Shown: positions 37,946-47,262, counted from the stretch's first letter. The stretch is 64,000 nucleotides of DNA from Ectothiorhodospira haloalkaliphila ATCC 51935 (GCF_000633935.1 NZ_KK214998.1:1598411-1662410); one strand, 5' to 3'. Numbers and translations: made by a program. The notes: a model not told the origin generated them from the sequence alone.

Positions 37946-39673
37946 ATGCCGCCCAGCCAAGCCGCCACCGCCGACGGGGCTCAAGCCCCGGATCAAGCCC
38001 CTTCCAACGGTGCCGACGCCGTTATCCAGATCCTGCGGCGCCATGGTGTCGACACCGCATTCGGTTATCCCGGTGGGGCCATCATGCCCCTTTACGATGC
38101 GCTGGCCCGGCAACCCGGCGCCTTGAAGCACATCCTCACCCGCCATGAACAGGCCGCCGGTTTCGCCGCCAATGGCTTTGCCCGGTCCTCCGGGCGCCTG
38201 GGGGTGTGCATTGCCACGTCCGGCCCCGGCGCCACCAACCTCATCACCGCCATTGCCGACGCCCACATGGACTCGGTGCCCCTGCTGGTGATCACCGGCC
38301 AGGTGCCCACCGGACTCATGGGCACTGATGCATTTCAGGAGACCGATGTCCTGGGTCTGACGCTTCCCATCACCAAGCACAGCTACCTGGTCCGCCGGGT
38401 GGAGGATCTGCCCGGCATCCTGGAAGAGGCCATCTGGCTGGCTCAGGAGGGGCGTCCCGGACCGGTCTGGGTGGACATTCCCAAGGACGTGCAACTGGCC
38501 CCCTTGCCCGGGGCGTCATGGGCGTCCGCCGAGACCGGTGTTGCCCATGAAGCCCCAGCCCTTGATGAGCAGGGATTGGCCCAGGCCCGCGCGCTGCTGG
38601 CCGAAGCGGATCAGCCCATCATCTATGCTGGCGGCGGCGTGGTGCTGGCCGAGGCAGTGGAGGCCTTTCGCGACTTCGTCGAGACCACCGGGGCGCCGGT
38701 GGTCACCACTCTCAAGGGGCTGGGCCTGCTGGTGGCGGATCATCCCCTGAACATGGGCATGCTGGGCATGCACGGAGCGCCCTGTGCCAACCGGGCGGTG
38801 CAGGCCTGTGATCTGTTGGTGGTGGTGGGGGCGCGCTTTGATGACCGGGCCACCGGGCGGCTGGCGGATTTTGCTCCCCATGCCCGGGTGATCCATATGG
38901 ACGTGGATGCCGCCGAGGTTTCCAAGCTGCGCCCGCCCCAGGTGTCGGTGCTGGGGGATCTGAATCGCCTGCTGCCGGCCCTGGCCACGCCCGCGTCCAC
39001 CGAGGTCTGGCGGCACCATTGCGCCGAGCTGCGCCGGGTGGGGGATTTTCGTCTGCCGCCGGAAAAGGGGGATACTTTCCCGGCACTGCGCTTTCTCAGG
39101 CGCCTCTCCGAGCAGGGCAATGCCCAGGTCCATATCGCCTGTGATGTGGGTCAGCACCAGATGTGGGTGGCCCAGTTCCATGGTTTTGGGCACCCGCGTC
39201 GACACCTCACCAGTGGTGGCCTGGGGGCGATGGGTTTTGGTCTGCCAGCGGCCATTGGCGCCCAGATGGCGCACCCCAGCGCCCAGGTGATCAATATCAG
39301 CGGCGACGGCTCTTTCATGATGAATGTGCAGGAGTTGGCCACCCTGCGCCGTTACAACCTGCCGGTGAAGATGGTGGTGTTCGATAACCAGTATCTGGGC
39401 ATGGTGCGCCAGCAGCAGGAGCTCTTCTATGAGGGACGCCTGGCGGAGGTGGATCTGTCCGATAACCCGGATTTCGTCCAGGTGGCCCAGGCCTTCGGTA
39501 TCCCGGCGCTGCGCATTGAAGGCGTGGATTCGGTGGATGCCGCCATTGAGGCCTGCCTGGAAACCCAGGGGCCGTTGCTCCTGCATATCCCGGTGGCCCG
39601 TGAACAGAATGTCTGGCCCATTGTGGGGCCGGGCATGTCCAATGACCAGATGATCGAGGAGGAAGTCGCATGA
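37946..39673 (+). CDS. ilvG: Acetolactate synthase large subunit (IlvG/IlvI type)
   Basis: The large subunit makes acetolactate or acetohydroxybutyrate from pyruvate with ThDP. The 575-residue protein has the catalytic glutamate in ILTRHEQAAGFAANG, a central FAD-type domain, and the ThDP motif ISGDGSFMMNVQELATL. The following gene encodes a short IlvM-type subunit with a 4-bp overlap, so I call it IlvG. The short small subunit and the leader resemble the enterobacterial ilvGM layout, but ilvEDA do not follow. Confidence 0.93.
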   Translation: MPPSQAATADGAQAPDQAPSNGADAVIQILRRHGVDTAFGYPGGAIMPLYDALARQPGALKHILTRHEQAAGFAANGFARSSGRLGVCIATSGPGATNLITAIADAHMDSVPLLVITGQVPTGLMGTDAFQETDVLGLTLPITKHSYLVRRVEDLPGILEEAIWLAQEGRPGPVWVDIPKDVQLAPLPGASWASAETGVAHEAPALDEQGLAQARALLAEADQPIIYAGGGVVLAEAVEAFRDFVETTGAPVVTTLKGLGLLVADHPLNMGMLGMHGAPCANRAVQACDLLVVVGARFDDRATGRLADFAPHARVIHMDVDAAEVSKLRPPQVSVLGDLNRLLPALATPASTEVWRHHCAELRRVGDFRLPPEKGDTFPALRFLRRLSEQGNAQVHIACDVGQHQMWVAQFHGFGHPRRHLTSGGLGAMGFGLPAAIGAQMAHPSAQVINISGDGSFMMNVQELATLRRYNLPVKMVVFDNQYLGMVRQQQELFYEGRLAEVDLSDNPDFVQVAQAFGIPALRIEGVDSVDAAIEACLETQGPLLLHIPVAREQNVWPIVGPGMSNDQMIEEEVA

Positions 39674-39951
39674 ACCCGCAATTCCAGTTACTGGCCCGAC
39701 CGGCCGATGGCAGTCTTGAGCGCATCTTGCGCACGGTGCGTTCCCGGGGGTTCGAGGTGCGGGACATGCATGTGCGCCTGGACGATGATGGCCATCGTTA
39801 TCATGTGCGTCTCAAGGTGGCCGGCAGTCGTGACCCGGCCATGCTGGCGCGGCAGCTGGAGAAGCTCTGTGATGTGGAGCATCTGGCGGCGCTGCACACG
39901 GCCGGGGCAGCGGATGAACCCGCCAACGCCCCCCGAATGGCCGCCGGCTAG
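39670..39951 (+). CDS. ilvM: Acetolactate synthase small subunit, IlvM type
   Basis: A 93-residue ACT-domain protein (FQLLARPADGSLERILRTV, then YHVRLKV) with the length of IlvM rather than the roughly 160-residue IlvH. It overlaps the large-subunit gene as ATGA. The last 20 residues are alanine/proline-rich and unconserved. Confidence 0.85.
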   Translation: MNPQFQLLARPADGSLERILRTVRSRGFEVRDMHVRLDDDGHRYHVRLKVAGSRDPAMLARQLEKLCDVEHLAALHTAGAADEPANAPRMAAG

Positions 39952-39986
39952 CCCAACGCCCCCGCCCCTGTGTCGGCAGGGCTTTT

Positions 39987-40010
39987 GTGGGAGCGGGCCT
40001 GCCCGCGAAT
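39987..40010. repeat. REP-like palindromic element
   Basis: GTGGGAGCGGGCCTGCCCGCGAAT contains GCGGGC and GCCCGC around a CT centre, shown here by position 39987-40010 with its key halves. It matches the classic REP consensus known from Pseudomonas genomes. It lies in the gap between convergent ilvM and the MFS gene, the usual location. Only this one copy was noticed in the window. Confidence 0.7.
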
Positions 40011-40025
40011 GAATGGCCGCCGATC

Positions 40026-41357
40026 CTACTGCACTTCCTCCAGCCGCCAGGCGCTGGCGACGCCGGCCAGGGTGACCAGGGAGAGCACCAGGATGGCGGC
40101 GGCGGTGCCGGCGAGTTGGGCCACCATGCCGAACAGGCCACCCACCAGGAGCAGGGCGCCGATCAGGGTATTGCTCACGGCGGTGTAGGCGGCGCGGGTC
40201 TGCTCGGTGGCCATGTCCACCAGATAGGTCTTGCGGCCCAGGCGGATGCCAGCATGGGCAATGCCCATGATGAACAGATAAACGGCAAAGGCCCAGTGGG
40301 TGGCGGCCCAGTCCACCCCCAGGGTGACCAGGGCGAAGACCAGCAGGCCCAGAAGCCCCGCCATGGCCCCGGAAAGCATGAGCACCTGGCGGCTGGATCG
40401 ATCCGAGAAGCGCCCCCAGAACGGGGCGCTGAGGGCGCCGGCCAGGCCGGTGGCGATGATCAGGATGCCCAGGCCGGAGATGTCACCGGAGCCTTCCTGC
40501 TGGGCCAGGATCACGTAGAAGGGCAGGGCCAGGGCGGTGGTCATGAGCAGGGCCCGGGTGATCACGAAATGCCGGAAGGGTCGGTCCGTGCGCATCAGGC
40601 TCAGGGAACGCAGGCCCTCGCTGACGGCGTTGCCACCGCCCTCGGTGGCGCCGGGGGCCTCCTTGAGTGCGGCAAAGACCAGGGCGGCCAGCAGCCAGAG
40701 TCCGCCGGCGATCATGAGCAGGGCGACGAAGAAGCCGATGCCGGCGTCTTCGCTGGCCTGGAAGGTCAGCCAGACCCCCACGGCCAGGGTGACGGCACCG
40801 GCCATGGCCGCTGCATAGCCCATCAGGGTGCCGCGGCGGCGTTTGGCGATGGTCTTGCCGAGCACGTCCTTGGAGGCCACGGAGTTCACGCCCCGGGACA
40901 GGGCGAACAGGGTCAGCAGCCCGATGATGGCCCAGCCGGCGGCGGCTCCGGTGAGTGTGAGGGCCACCACGGCCATGAGCATGACCGCCACCCCCTGACC
41001 CACGCTGCCCCACACCCAGAACCATTTGCGCACCGACGCTCGGCGGATGTAGGCGGCCACGAACAACTGCGGCAGCAGGGAGCCGGATTCACGGATGGGC
41101 ACCAGGAATCCGGCCAGTGCCGCCGGGGCGCCCAGGGCGGCCATGAGCCAGGCCAGCACCAGGCGAGCACTGGCCAGTTCATCGCCGATCTTGGAGGCGG
41201 TGTTGGAGACCAGATGGACGAAGAAATTCGCCGGCTGCACCCGGCAGGCGGCGTCGGGGATGTCCTTGCAGACCCGGGCGTCCTCGTCTCCGGTGAGGGT
41301 TTCGTAGAGTTCCACCACGGGGCGCGAAGGCTGCTGGAAAGGGGGTTGTGCTGACAT
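40026..41357 (-). CDS. MFS family transporter, substrate unknown
   Basis: A 443-residue protein with about 11-12 hydrophobic segments in an MFS-like pattern. Features include the cytoplasmic loop KDVLGKTIAKRRRGTLMGY after the fourth or fifth helix and WGRFSDRSSRQVLMLSGAMAG in the second half, the MFS loop motif. An unusual soluble N-terminal stretch of about 45 residues (VVELYETLTGDEDARVCKD) precedes the first helix. It lies downstream of metA on the same strand; the substrate cannot be inferred. Confidence 0.82.
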   Translation of the reverse strand: MSAQPPFQQPSRPVVELYETLTGDEDARVCKDIPDAACRVQPANFFVHLVSNTASKIGDELASARLVLAWLMAALGAPAALAGFLVPIRESGSLLPQLFVAAYIRRASVRKWFWVWGSVGQGVAVMLMAVVALTLTGAAAGWAIIGLLTLFALSRGVNSVASKDVLGKTIAKRRRGTLMGYAAAMAGAVTLAVGVWLTFQASEDAGIGFFVALLMIAGGLWLLAALVFAALKEAPGATEGGGNAVSEGLRSLSLMRTDRPFRHFVITRALLMTTALALPFYVILAQQEGSGDISGLGILIIATGLAGALSAPFWGRFSDRSSRQVLMLSGAMAGLLGLLVFALVTLGVDWAATHWAFAVYLFIMGIAHAGIRLGRKTYLVDMATEQTRAAYTAVSNTLIGALLLVGGLFGMVAQLAGTAAAILVLSLVTLAGVASAWRLEEVQ

Positions 41358-41438
41358 GGGCAGGATCCTTCAGCGGGCGCGCCACGCCCATGGAGGCTGG
41401 CGGCCCTGGATTCGATGGTCCATGGATGGCGCGCGGGG

Positions 41439-42512
41439 TCAGCCCCGGCTGCGGTTCAGGGGGTTTCCCGGGTCCACCTCGTCACGGAAGGGGCGTTTGC
41501 GATCAATATGGGTGTATTGATAGACGTTGCCAATCCAGTTGTTGATCACCGCCTCGGCCGTGTCGTGCCAGGTGTTGTCCAGTTGTTCGATGATGAGCTG
41601 CTCGGGAAACTCCGGGGGTACTTCGTTGCGGGCCAGGGCCAGGTTCAACTGTTCACGATGCTCTTCCAGGATCGCCTGACTCTTGAGGCTGAAATAATTC
41701 TGCACCACGGGTGGATAATCGGGACGCTCCCCCGCCGCATAGCGCTTGACCTCCCGCTTGTACTCCTTGAGCAGGCTGATGAGGTCGTACTCCGGGTGCC
41801 CCTGGAAGAAGACGATACGAAATTCGTCCTCGCTCACCGCCAGATGCACGCCGGCTTCCTCGCTCTCTGCCAGTACCTTGAGTCCGGCGGCCTCGAACTG
41901 CTCGCGGGAAACATGGTTGAAGCGGGAGTGGGGCACATCGAAGCGGGTATTCACGCCCGCCACCAGCGGATGAGTGCGATCCACCACACGATGGGAATAC
42001 ACACCCCAGCGCTTGAACCCCAGCGGGCTGCGGGTCTGGCCATAACGGAACTGCATCACCGCATGGGTGGCCAGGCAGGAGCACAGGGTGGAGGTCACGT
42101 TCTCGTGGGCCCAGTCAATCACCTGGATCAAGGGCTTCCAGAAGGGCTCCAGTGATAGATCCGGCTGAGTGACATTGGCGCCGGTGATGATCAGGGCGTC
42201 CAGGCCCTGCTCCTGGATCTGCTCCCAGGGCTCGTAATAGCGCTCCACGTGTTCGCGGCCCTTGGGGCCGCGCTCCAGGGCATCCAGGGTGAAGGGGTGC
42301 AGATAGAACTGGGCGATCTGGTTGCTCTCGCCCACAAGCCGGAAAAATTGGCGTTCGGTGGCCGCCAGGGCGGCATCGGGCATCATGTTCAGCAGCCCGA
42401 TGTGCATGGCCCGGATGTCCTGGCGCAGGGCGTAGGCACCGGCCAGCACCGTCTGGCCTTCTTGCTGAAGGCGGGAAAACGTGGGCAGTTCGGAGTTGGC
42501 GACAAGCGGCAT
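41439..42512 (-). CDS. metA: Homoserine O-acyltransferase MetA (HTS family)
   Basis: MetA acylates homoserine, normally with succinyl-CoA, in methionine synthesis. The 357-residue protein has NMMPDAALAATERQF near residue 43, the nucleophile in STLCSCLATHA and the His/Glu pair in FFQGHPEYD. The C-terminal part is about 45 residues longer than E. coli MetA. Acyl specificity (succinyl or acetyl) depends on one active-site residue and is not assigned here. It lies 22 bases after an ATPase gene on the same strand. Confidence 0.92.
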   Translation of the reverse strand: MPLVANSELPTFSRLQQEGQTVLAGAYALRQDIRAMHIGLLNMMPDAALAATERQFFRLVGESNQIAQFYLHPFTLDALERGPKGREHVERYYEPWEQIQEQGLDALIITGANVTQPDLSLEPFWKPLIQVIDWAHENVTSTLCSCLATHAVMQFRYGQTRSPLGFKRWGVYSHRVVDRTHPLVAGVNTRFDVPHSRFNHVSREQFEAAGLKVLAESEEAGVHLAVSEDEFRIVFFQGHPEYDLISLLKEYKREVKRYAAGERPDYPPVVQNYFSLKSQAILEEHREQLNLALARNEVPPEFPEQLIIEQLDNTWHDTAEAVINNWIGNVYQYTHIDRKRPFRDEVDPGNPLNRSRG

Positions 42513-42534
42513 GGTGAGGGTCCCGGTTCGGGGT

Positions 42535-43383
42535 TCAGAAAGTCTGTCTTTCCAGAGCCTTTTCGATCAACGCGTTGAACTGGTCTTCGCTATGTACCTG
42601 TGCCAGTTCATCCGTGGTGATGGTATAGCCGTACTGGTCCGCCAGGGCCTCGTAGCGGGGCAGGCGGTCGCGGAACAGGCGCGGGAACATCCAGCGCACG
42701 AATTGATCCGGGTCGATCTGGGCCACGTAACGCAGGTTGTTTTCCCTGAGATAGACCTCCAGCTCCCGGTCCAGGAAGTCCTCCCGGTAATACAGCGGCT
42801 TGGGGCTTTCCTCGGCCCGCTGAATCAGCTCTCGCTCGTCCCGGTCCGTGGCCTTGATGTAAATGATGAGGGAGTGCTCGGCCAGCAGTTCCATGACGCC
42901 CGGGTCGTCCAGTTCGCACACGCTGCCACCGGCGTCATTCACCACATGGTCGAATCCATAGATCTCGTGAGCCTTGCGGATGAAGTCCGGTACGTCCCGC
43001 ATGGCGTTCACTTCGCCGTCGTGGTGCAGGCGCTGGCGTCGCTTGAACTCCTTCAGCGACAGGCCGCCCTTCTCCGGGTCGCCCAGCTTGCCCAGAAAGC
43101 TGGACACCGGCTGGAGGTTGTCCACCGACAGGTTGTTGACGATGCTGATGGAATCCGAGCGCAGCAGGTCCCGCAGGAATTCGATGTGCATCACCTGGCG
43201 CTTGATGTTATCCAGGATGGGTTCATCCAGATAGCGGGTACCGATGCGGTAATCGCCGGAATAGTGGAACCAATGGGCGCGTCGCAGCAGGTGAGACAGG
43301 CGCGTCTTGCCCACGCCGGACATGCCCAGCAGGGTGATGGATTTGTTGCGCCAGTGCCGGTACTCGGAGGCCAGGAGTTTCAA
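42535..43383 (-). CDS. P-loop ATPase of unknown function
   Basis: A protein of about 282 residues with Walker A GMSGVGKTRLS near the N-terminus and conserved blocks HYSGDYRIGTRYLDEPI and NDAGGSVCELDD. I do not know its function. The likely conserved N-terminus (DEHALKLLASEYRHWRNKS) begins just before the only standard start I find, a TTG at 43383. The frame is open upstream, with an ATC at 43413 preceded by a GGGGG run. The true start may be there and non-canonical. metA follows directly. Confidence 0.75.
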   Translation of the reverse strand: MKLLASEYRHWRNKSITLLGMSGVGKTRLSHLLRRAHWFHYSGDYRIGTRYLDEPILDNIKRQVMHIEFLRDLLRSDSISIVNNLSVDNLQPVSSFLGKLGDPEKGGLSLKEFKRRQRLHHDGEVNAMRDVPDFIRKAHEIYGFDHVVNDAGGSVCELDDPGVMELLAEHSLIIYIKATDRDERELIQRAEESPKPLYYREDFLDRELEVYLRENNLRYVAQIDPDQFVRWMFPRLFRDRLPRYEALADQYGYTITTDELAQVHSEDQFNALIEKALERQTF

Positions 43384-43527
43384 GGCGTGCTCATCAGGTG
43401 ATGGGTGAGTGATCCCCCATTTTACTGATGTTTGGGCCGTGGGTGTCACCCGGCTCCTCGGTTGGACGTTTGAGACTCGTGGCTTCCGGGTACAATGCGG
43501 GTCCGCCCAAACCCTGCCGGAACCTCC

Positions 43528-45420
43528 ATGCCTTTGCTGGTCATGCGCAATATCCAACTCAGTTATGGTCATCACCCGTTGCTGGACGGAGTGGATCTGA
43601 CCATCGAGCCCGGGGAGCGCCTCTGCCTGGTGGGCCGCAACGGCGCGGGCAAATCCACCCTGATGCGCATGCTCAAGGGTGAAATACAGGCTGACGACGG
43701 CGAAATCGTGCGCAGTGATGGCCTCAAGGTGGCCATGCTGGAGCAGGCGGTCCCGAAGGGGGTTGAAGGCAGCGTTTACGATGTGGTTGCCGACGGCCTT
43801 GGGGCCCTGGGGGATACGGTGCGCCGTTATCATGGCCTGATTCGCGCCATGGAAACCGGTGCCGACGAGGCCCAGCTCAAGGCCCTGGAACAGTGCCAGC
43901 ACGAACTGGAGGCCGGCGATGGCTGGATGCTGGAGCAGCGGGTGGAGATGGTGCTGTCGCGCCTGGGGCTGGAGGCGGACGCGCCGTTCCATGGACTGTC
44001 GGGTGGTCTGAAGCGTCGTGTGCTGCTGGCCCGGGCCCTGGTCACGGGGCCGGATCTGCTGTTGCTGGACGAGCCTACCAACCACCTGGACGTGGCTGCC
44101 ATCGAATGGTTGGAAGAGTTTCTGCTGGGGTTCGAGGGCACCCTGCTGTTCATCACCCACGACCGGGCCTTCCTGCGGCGACTGGCCACCCGCATCATCG
44201 AGCTGGATCGTGGCCGGCTCACCAGCTGGCCCGGCGACTACGACACCTATCTCACCCGCAAGGCGGAGGCCCTGGAGGCAGAAGAGCGGCAGAATGCCTT
44301 GTTCGACAAGAAGCTCGCCCAGGAAGAGGTCTGGATCCGCCAGGGCATCAAGGCCCGGCGCACCCGTAACGAGGGGCGGGTGCGGGCCCTCAAGGCCCTG
44401 CGGGCGGAACGCAGCGAGCGGCGCGAGCGTCAGGGTACGGCGCGCCTCCAGACCCGCTCGGCGGCGCCATCCGGGCGCATCGTGGCAGAGGCGGAGAACG
44501 TCAGCTTCAGCTTTGACGGCAAGCCAGTGATCCGGGACTTTTCCGCGCTGGTCATGCGCGGCGACAAGGTGGGCATCCTCGGCCCCAACGGTGCGGGCAA
44601 GACCACCCTGCTCAAGCTGCTTCTGGGGCAGTTGGAGCCCCAGTCCGGTCACATCCGTCTGGGGACCAACCTGGAGGTGGCCTACTTCGATCAGCATCGG
44701 GCCGCGCTGGACGAAGAGGCCAGCGTGATGGACAACGTGGGCGAGGGTCGCGACCGACTCACCCTGGGGGATGAAAGCCGTCATGTGCTGTCCTATCTGC
44801 AGGATTTTCTCTTCGAGCCGGCCCGTGCCCGTCAGCCGGTGAAGGCCCTCTCGGGGGGCGAGCGCAACCGCCTGCTACTGGCCAAGCTGTTCACCCGCCC
44901 TGCCAACGTGCTGGTGCTGGACGAACCCACCAACGATCTGGATGCGGACACCCTGGAGATGCTGGAGGCGCGTGTGGTGGAGTTTCCCGGTACCGTGCTG
45001 GTGGTGAGCCACGACCGTGACTTCCTGGACAACGTGGCCACCAGTGTCATCGCCTTCGAGGGAGAGGGCTGTTTCCGGGAGTACGTGGGGGGCTACTCAG
45101 ACTGGTTGCGGCAGCGGCCCAAGGCGAAGGCGCCTTCCGCCACGTCAGTCGCCGCGCCCGCCGCTCAGGCCCCCAAGGCGAAGCCAGCACCGAAATCCGC
45201 CAAGCTCGGTTACAAGGATCAGCGGGAACTGGATGCCCTGCCCAAGCGCATTGAGGCCCTGGAGGCTGAACTGGCGGATATTCAGCAGACCCTGGGCGAC
45301 CCGGATTTCTATCAGCGACCCAAGGAAGAGATCGCCGCCGTCCAGGCCCGCATGGAGTCACTGGAAACCGAGTTGGCTCAGGCCTATGAGCGCTGGGAGA
45401 CGCTGGAATCGGGTGGCTGA
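43528..45420 (+). CDS. uup: ABC-F family ATPase Uup
   Basis: A 630-residue cytosolic protein with two ABC domains: Walker A GRNGAGKST and GPNGAGKTT, signatures LSGGLKRR and LSGGERNR, and Walker B LLLDEPTNHLD and VLDEPTNDLD. An arm/linker lies between the domains. The C-terminal tail is Ala/Pro/Lys-rich, followed by a coiled coil of about 80 residues typical of Uup. It has no membrane domain. ABC-F proteins act on ribosomes, and Uup is also linked to transposon excision and DNA branch structures. I chose the ATG at 43528. Confidence 0.94.
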   Translation: MPLLVMRNIQLSYGHHPLLDGVDLTIEPGERLCLVGRNGAGKSTLMRMLKGEIQADDGEIVRSDGLKVAMLEQAVPKGVEGSVYDVVADGLGALGDTVRRYHGLIRAMETGADEAQLKALEQCQHELEAGDGWMLEQRVEMVLSRLGLEADAPFHGLSGGLKRRVLLARALVTGPDLLLLDEPTNHLDVAAIEWLEEFLLGFEGTLLFITHDRAFLRRLATRIIELDRGRLTSWPGDYDTYLTRKAEALEAEERQNALFDKKLAQEEVWIRQGIKARRTRNEGRVRALKALRAERSERRERQGTARLQTRSAAPSGRIVAEAENVSFSFDGKPVIRDFSALVMRGDKVGILGPNGAGKTTLLKLLLGQLEPQSGHIRLGTNLEVAYFDQHRAALDEEASVMDNVGEGRDRLTLGDESRHVLSYLQDFLFEPARARQPVKALSGGERNRLLLAKLFTRPANVLVLDEPTNDLDADTLEMLEARVVEFPGTVLVVSHDRDFLDNVATSVIAFEGEGCFREYVGGYSDWLRQRPKAKAPSATSVAAPAAQAPKAKPAPKSAKLGYKDQRELDALPKRIEALEAELADIQQTLGDPDFYQRPKEEIAAVQARMESLETELAQAYERWETLESGG

Positions 45421-45521
45421 GGCTCTCCGATGATGAAAGCGACGTTTCGAGCCCCTCTCCCCGGGGGGGTGAGGGGTAAGGATCGGCACAGTGCCTGCCT
45501 CACCCCCCTCATCCCCTGACC

Positions 45522-45541
45522 TTCTCCCCCTCGGGGGAGAA
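45522..45541. terminator. Hairpin between convergent uup and sprT
   Basis: TTCTCCCCC at 45522-45530 and GGGGGAGAA at 45533-45541 form a perfect 9-bp stem with a two-base spacer, 3 bases from the sprT stop. The upstream part of the gap (45450-45520) has further C-rich and G-rich half-sites able to pair. The whole 124-base gap resembles a dispersed intergenic repeat, but only one copy was seen. Confidence 0.5.
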
Positions 45542-45544
45542 TGT

Positions 45545-46093
45545 CTATGTGGCTTTTACGTGAGGGGCCAGGGGTTCTTCCGGGGAAAAACGCAGGGTTT
45601 CGCCGCATTTGCGGCAATAGTAAATGCGCTCCCCGGCCTGCGCCGTTCTATGCCGTCGGGTACCCAGGGCGTAGACGTTGCAACTGCAGCGATAAGGGAA
45701 CTTGCGGGTGCGCCGGGTGGGCACCCCGGACAGATCCGATGAATGGGTCACCCGGGGCTCGAAACCGAGCCTCAACATGACCTCCCGCCACTCCGGCCCG
45801 TGGGGCCGTCGCCGGTCCGCCCCCAGACCAAAGCGTCGGTAAATGATGCTGTGGGCCACCTCATGAGCCACGGTCTCGGGAAAGTGATTGGCCCAGTCCT
45901 GGGCAAAGATGTGCGGGTTGAACCGCAGCGATTCCTCCCCGCAGACCACACGCCACTGACCTGCTGCACGCCCACGCAGGTTCAGAGCCACAGGCGGCGG
46001 TGGGCTGGTGATGTCGTACCAATGGGCGGCCCGCATGAACAGGTCATGGGCCGTTTGTCGGATGGCCTGTTGGCGGGCATCATCAAGGGGCAT
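45545..46093 (-). CDS. sprT: SprT family zinc metalloprotease-like protein
   Basis: A 182-residue protein with the zinc motif HEVAH at residues 77-81 in an SprT domain. A C-terminal zinc-ribbon (YRCSCNVYAL, YYCRKCGETL) follows. SprT is related to eukaryotic Spartan proteases, which process DNA-protein crosslinks; the bacterial role is less clear. I chose the ATG at 46093; a TTG 15 codons upstream is possible. Confidence 0.9.
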   Translation of the reverse strand: MPLDDARQQAIRQTAHDLFMRAAHWYDITSPPPPVALNLRGRAAGQWRVVCGEESLRFNPHIFAQDWANHFPETVAHEVAHSIIYRRFGLGADRRRPHGPEWREVMLRLGFEPRVTHSSDLSGVPTRRTRKFPYRCSCNVYALGTRRHRTAQAGERIYYCRKCGETLRFSPEEPLAPHVKAT

Positions 46094-46365
46094 CGCAGGC
46101 GTCGGGATCCGGGAAAGGGCAATTGAGGCGAGGGGCAAGGATAGCCCCTTTGCACGCGTTGCACCAATCCAGCGGGGGGCGTTCTACTTTTGCTTTGCGA
46201 AGCGCTAGAATGTCAGTTTTATCGACACAAACCAAAACCCCCAAGGGTTGGTTCCATGGCACCCGATGTGGGTGACGCAGCAATGTATCGCCACTTTATC
46301 TGCCCCTGGAACCGGCACTCATCAAGGGTATCCAATTATAAAATCATCATTGGCGTGTGAGAAAA
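46094..46365. other. AT-rich intergenic region
   Basis: A 272-base gap between divergent sprT and a coiled-coil gene, noticeably richer in A and T than its surroundings, especially 46320-46360. I see no gene. It presumably carries the promoter of the rightward gene (TATAAA near 46335). Confidence 0.5.
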
Positions 46366-46782
46366 ATGACCGAGTCGCTTGAAACCATGACTTCTGAAGA
46401 ATTGTACGAGCTGGCCCGCCAGCGCCGGGAGGACGAGCGCCGTCAAGTGGAGGAGGAGCGACGGGAGCGTCTCGCCCGGTTGCAGGCACAACGCAGTGAG
46501 GTGGTGGCCCGTCAAAAGGCTGAACTGGCAGCCCTGGATAAACAGATCAAGCAATTGGGGGCGGATACGGCCAAAGGCCGTGGCCGTGGTTCGAGTACCT
46601 CCAATCTCAGCCAGCATGTGGTGGACATCATCAGCGAGCGTGGCCAGATGAGCACCAGGGAACTCAAGGGCGAACTGGAATCCCGGGGCTTTGAAGCGCG
46701 CAATGTCAGTCAGACCCTGGCCTACCTCAAGCGCAATGGACGGGTGGTGAGCACGGCTCGAGGTGTCTACGCGGCTGCCTGA
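46366..46782 (+). CDS. Unknown small coiled-coil protein with C-terminal winged-helix-like domain
   Basis: A 138-residue protein that I do not recognise. Residues 8-65 are a highly charged Glu/Arg/Gln coiled coil. A short Gly/Arg/Ser linker (GRGRGSSTSN) follows. Residues 80-138 look like a winged helix: NLSQHVVDIISERGQMSTRE, a recognition-type helix around RNVSQTLAYLKRNG, then the wing VVSTARGVYA. This suggests a dimeric or oligomeric DNA-binding protein, loosely like nucleoid proteins in layout. The ATG at 46366 was chosen over a GTG at 46357. Confidence 0.72.
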   Translation: MTESLETMTSEELYELARQRREDERRQVEEERRERLARLQAQRSEVVARQKAELAALDKQIKQLGADTAKGRGRGSSTSNLSQHVVDIISERGQMSTRELKGELESRGFEARNVSQTLAYLKRNGRVVSTARGVYAAA

Positions 46783-47034
46783 TGAAGGCTTTGACCGCAA
46801 ATATTATGGTACAACGGAAATGCGCCCAATATCCTGATCCTGAAGGGGAAAATTCGTTGGGCCCGCGTCCGGGCGGCCTTGAATACAGTGCTTCGGGTTA
46901 TACCGGTATGGCGTGTGGGGCGGGAAGCGGATAGACTGGGCCCATGTAGCGGTTTGAGTTGTCCGTTCGACGTCGGCACCGGCCCGCTGCATGGAGCTGT
47001 ACTCACCTGAAAGAAAAGATTGAGGTTAGGATCA
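46783..47034 (+). other. Long 5' region of the second cold-shock gene
   Basis: A 252-base gap before a csp gene. Cold-shock transcripts usually carry leaders of over 100 bases with temperature-sensitive folding. A TTGAAT at about 46876 and TATACC 14 bases later are a poor promoter match. No other gene is visible. Confidence 0.4.
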
Positions 47035-47241
47035 ATGTCTACCGGTACTGTAAAGTGGTTTAATGAAACGAAGGGCTTTGGGTTTATCGCCCCCGCAGAT
47101 GGCGGTGCCGACGTGTTCGTGCATTACTCAGCGATCTCCGCTGATGGCTTCAAGACCCTGGCGGAAGGTCAGAAGGTCAACTACCAGGTTCAGCAGGGCC
47201 CCAAGGGTCTGCAGGCCGTTAACGTGACCGTTGAAGGCTAA
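47035..47241 (+). CDS. Cold-shock domain protein
   Basis: A 68-residue cold-shock protein with KGFGFI and VFVHY RNA-binding motifs. The ATG at 47035 follows a strong GAGGTTAGG ribosome binding site. It is similar to, but clearly different from, the first Csp in the window, and ends in a strong terminator. Confidence 0.95.
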   Translation: MSTGTVKWFNETKGFGFIAPADGGADVFVHYSAISADGFKTLAEGQKVNYQVQQGPKGLQAVNVTVEG

Positions 47242-47262
47242 ACAAGCCGGAATTCGATCATG

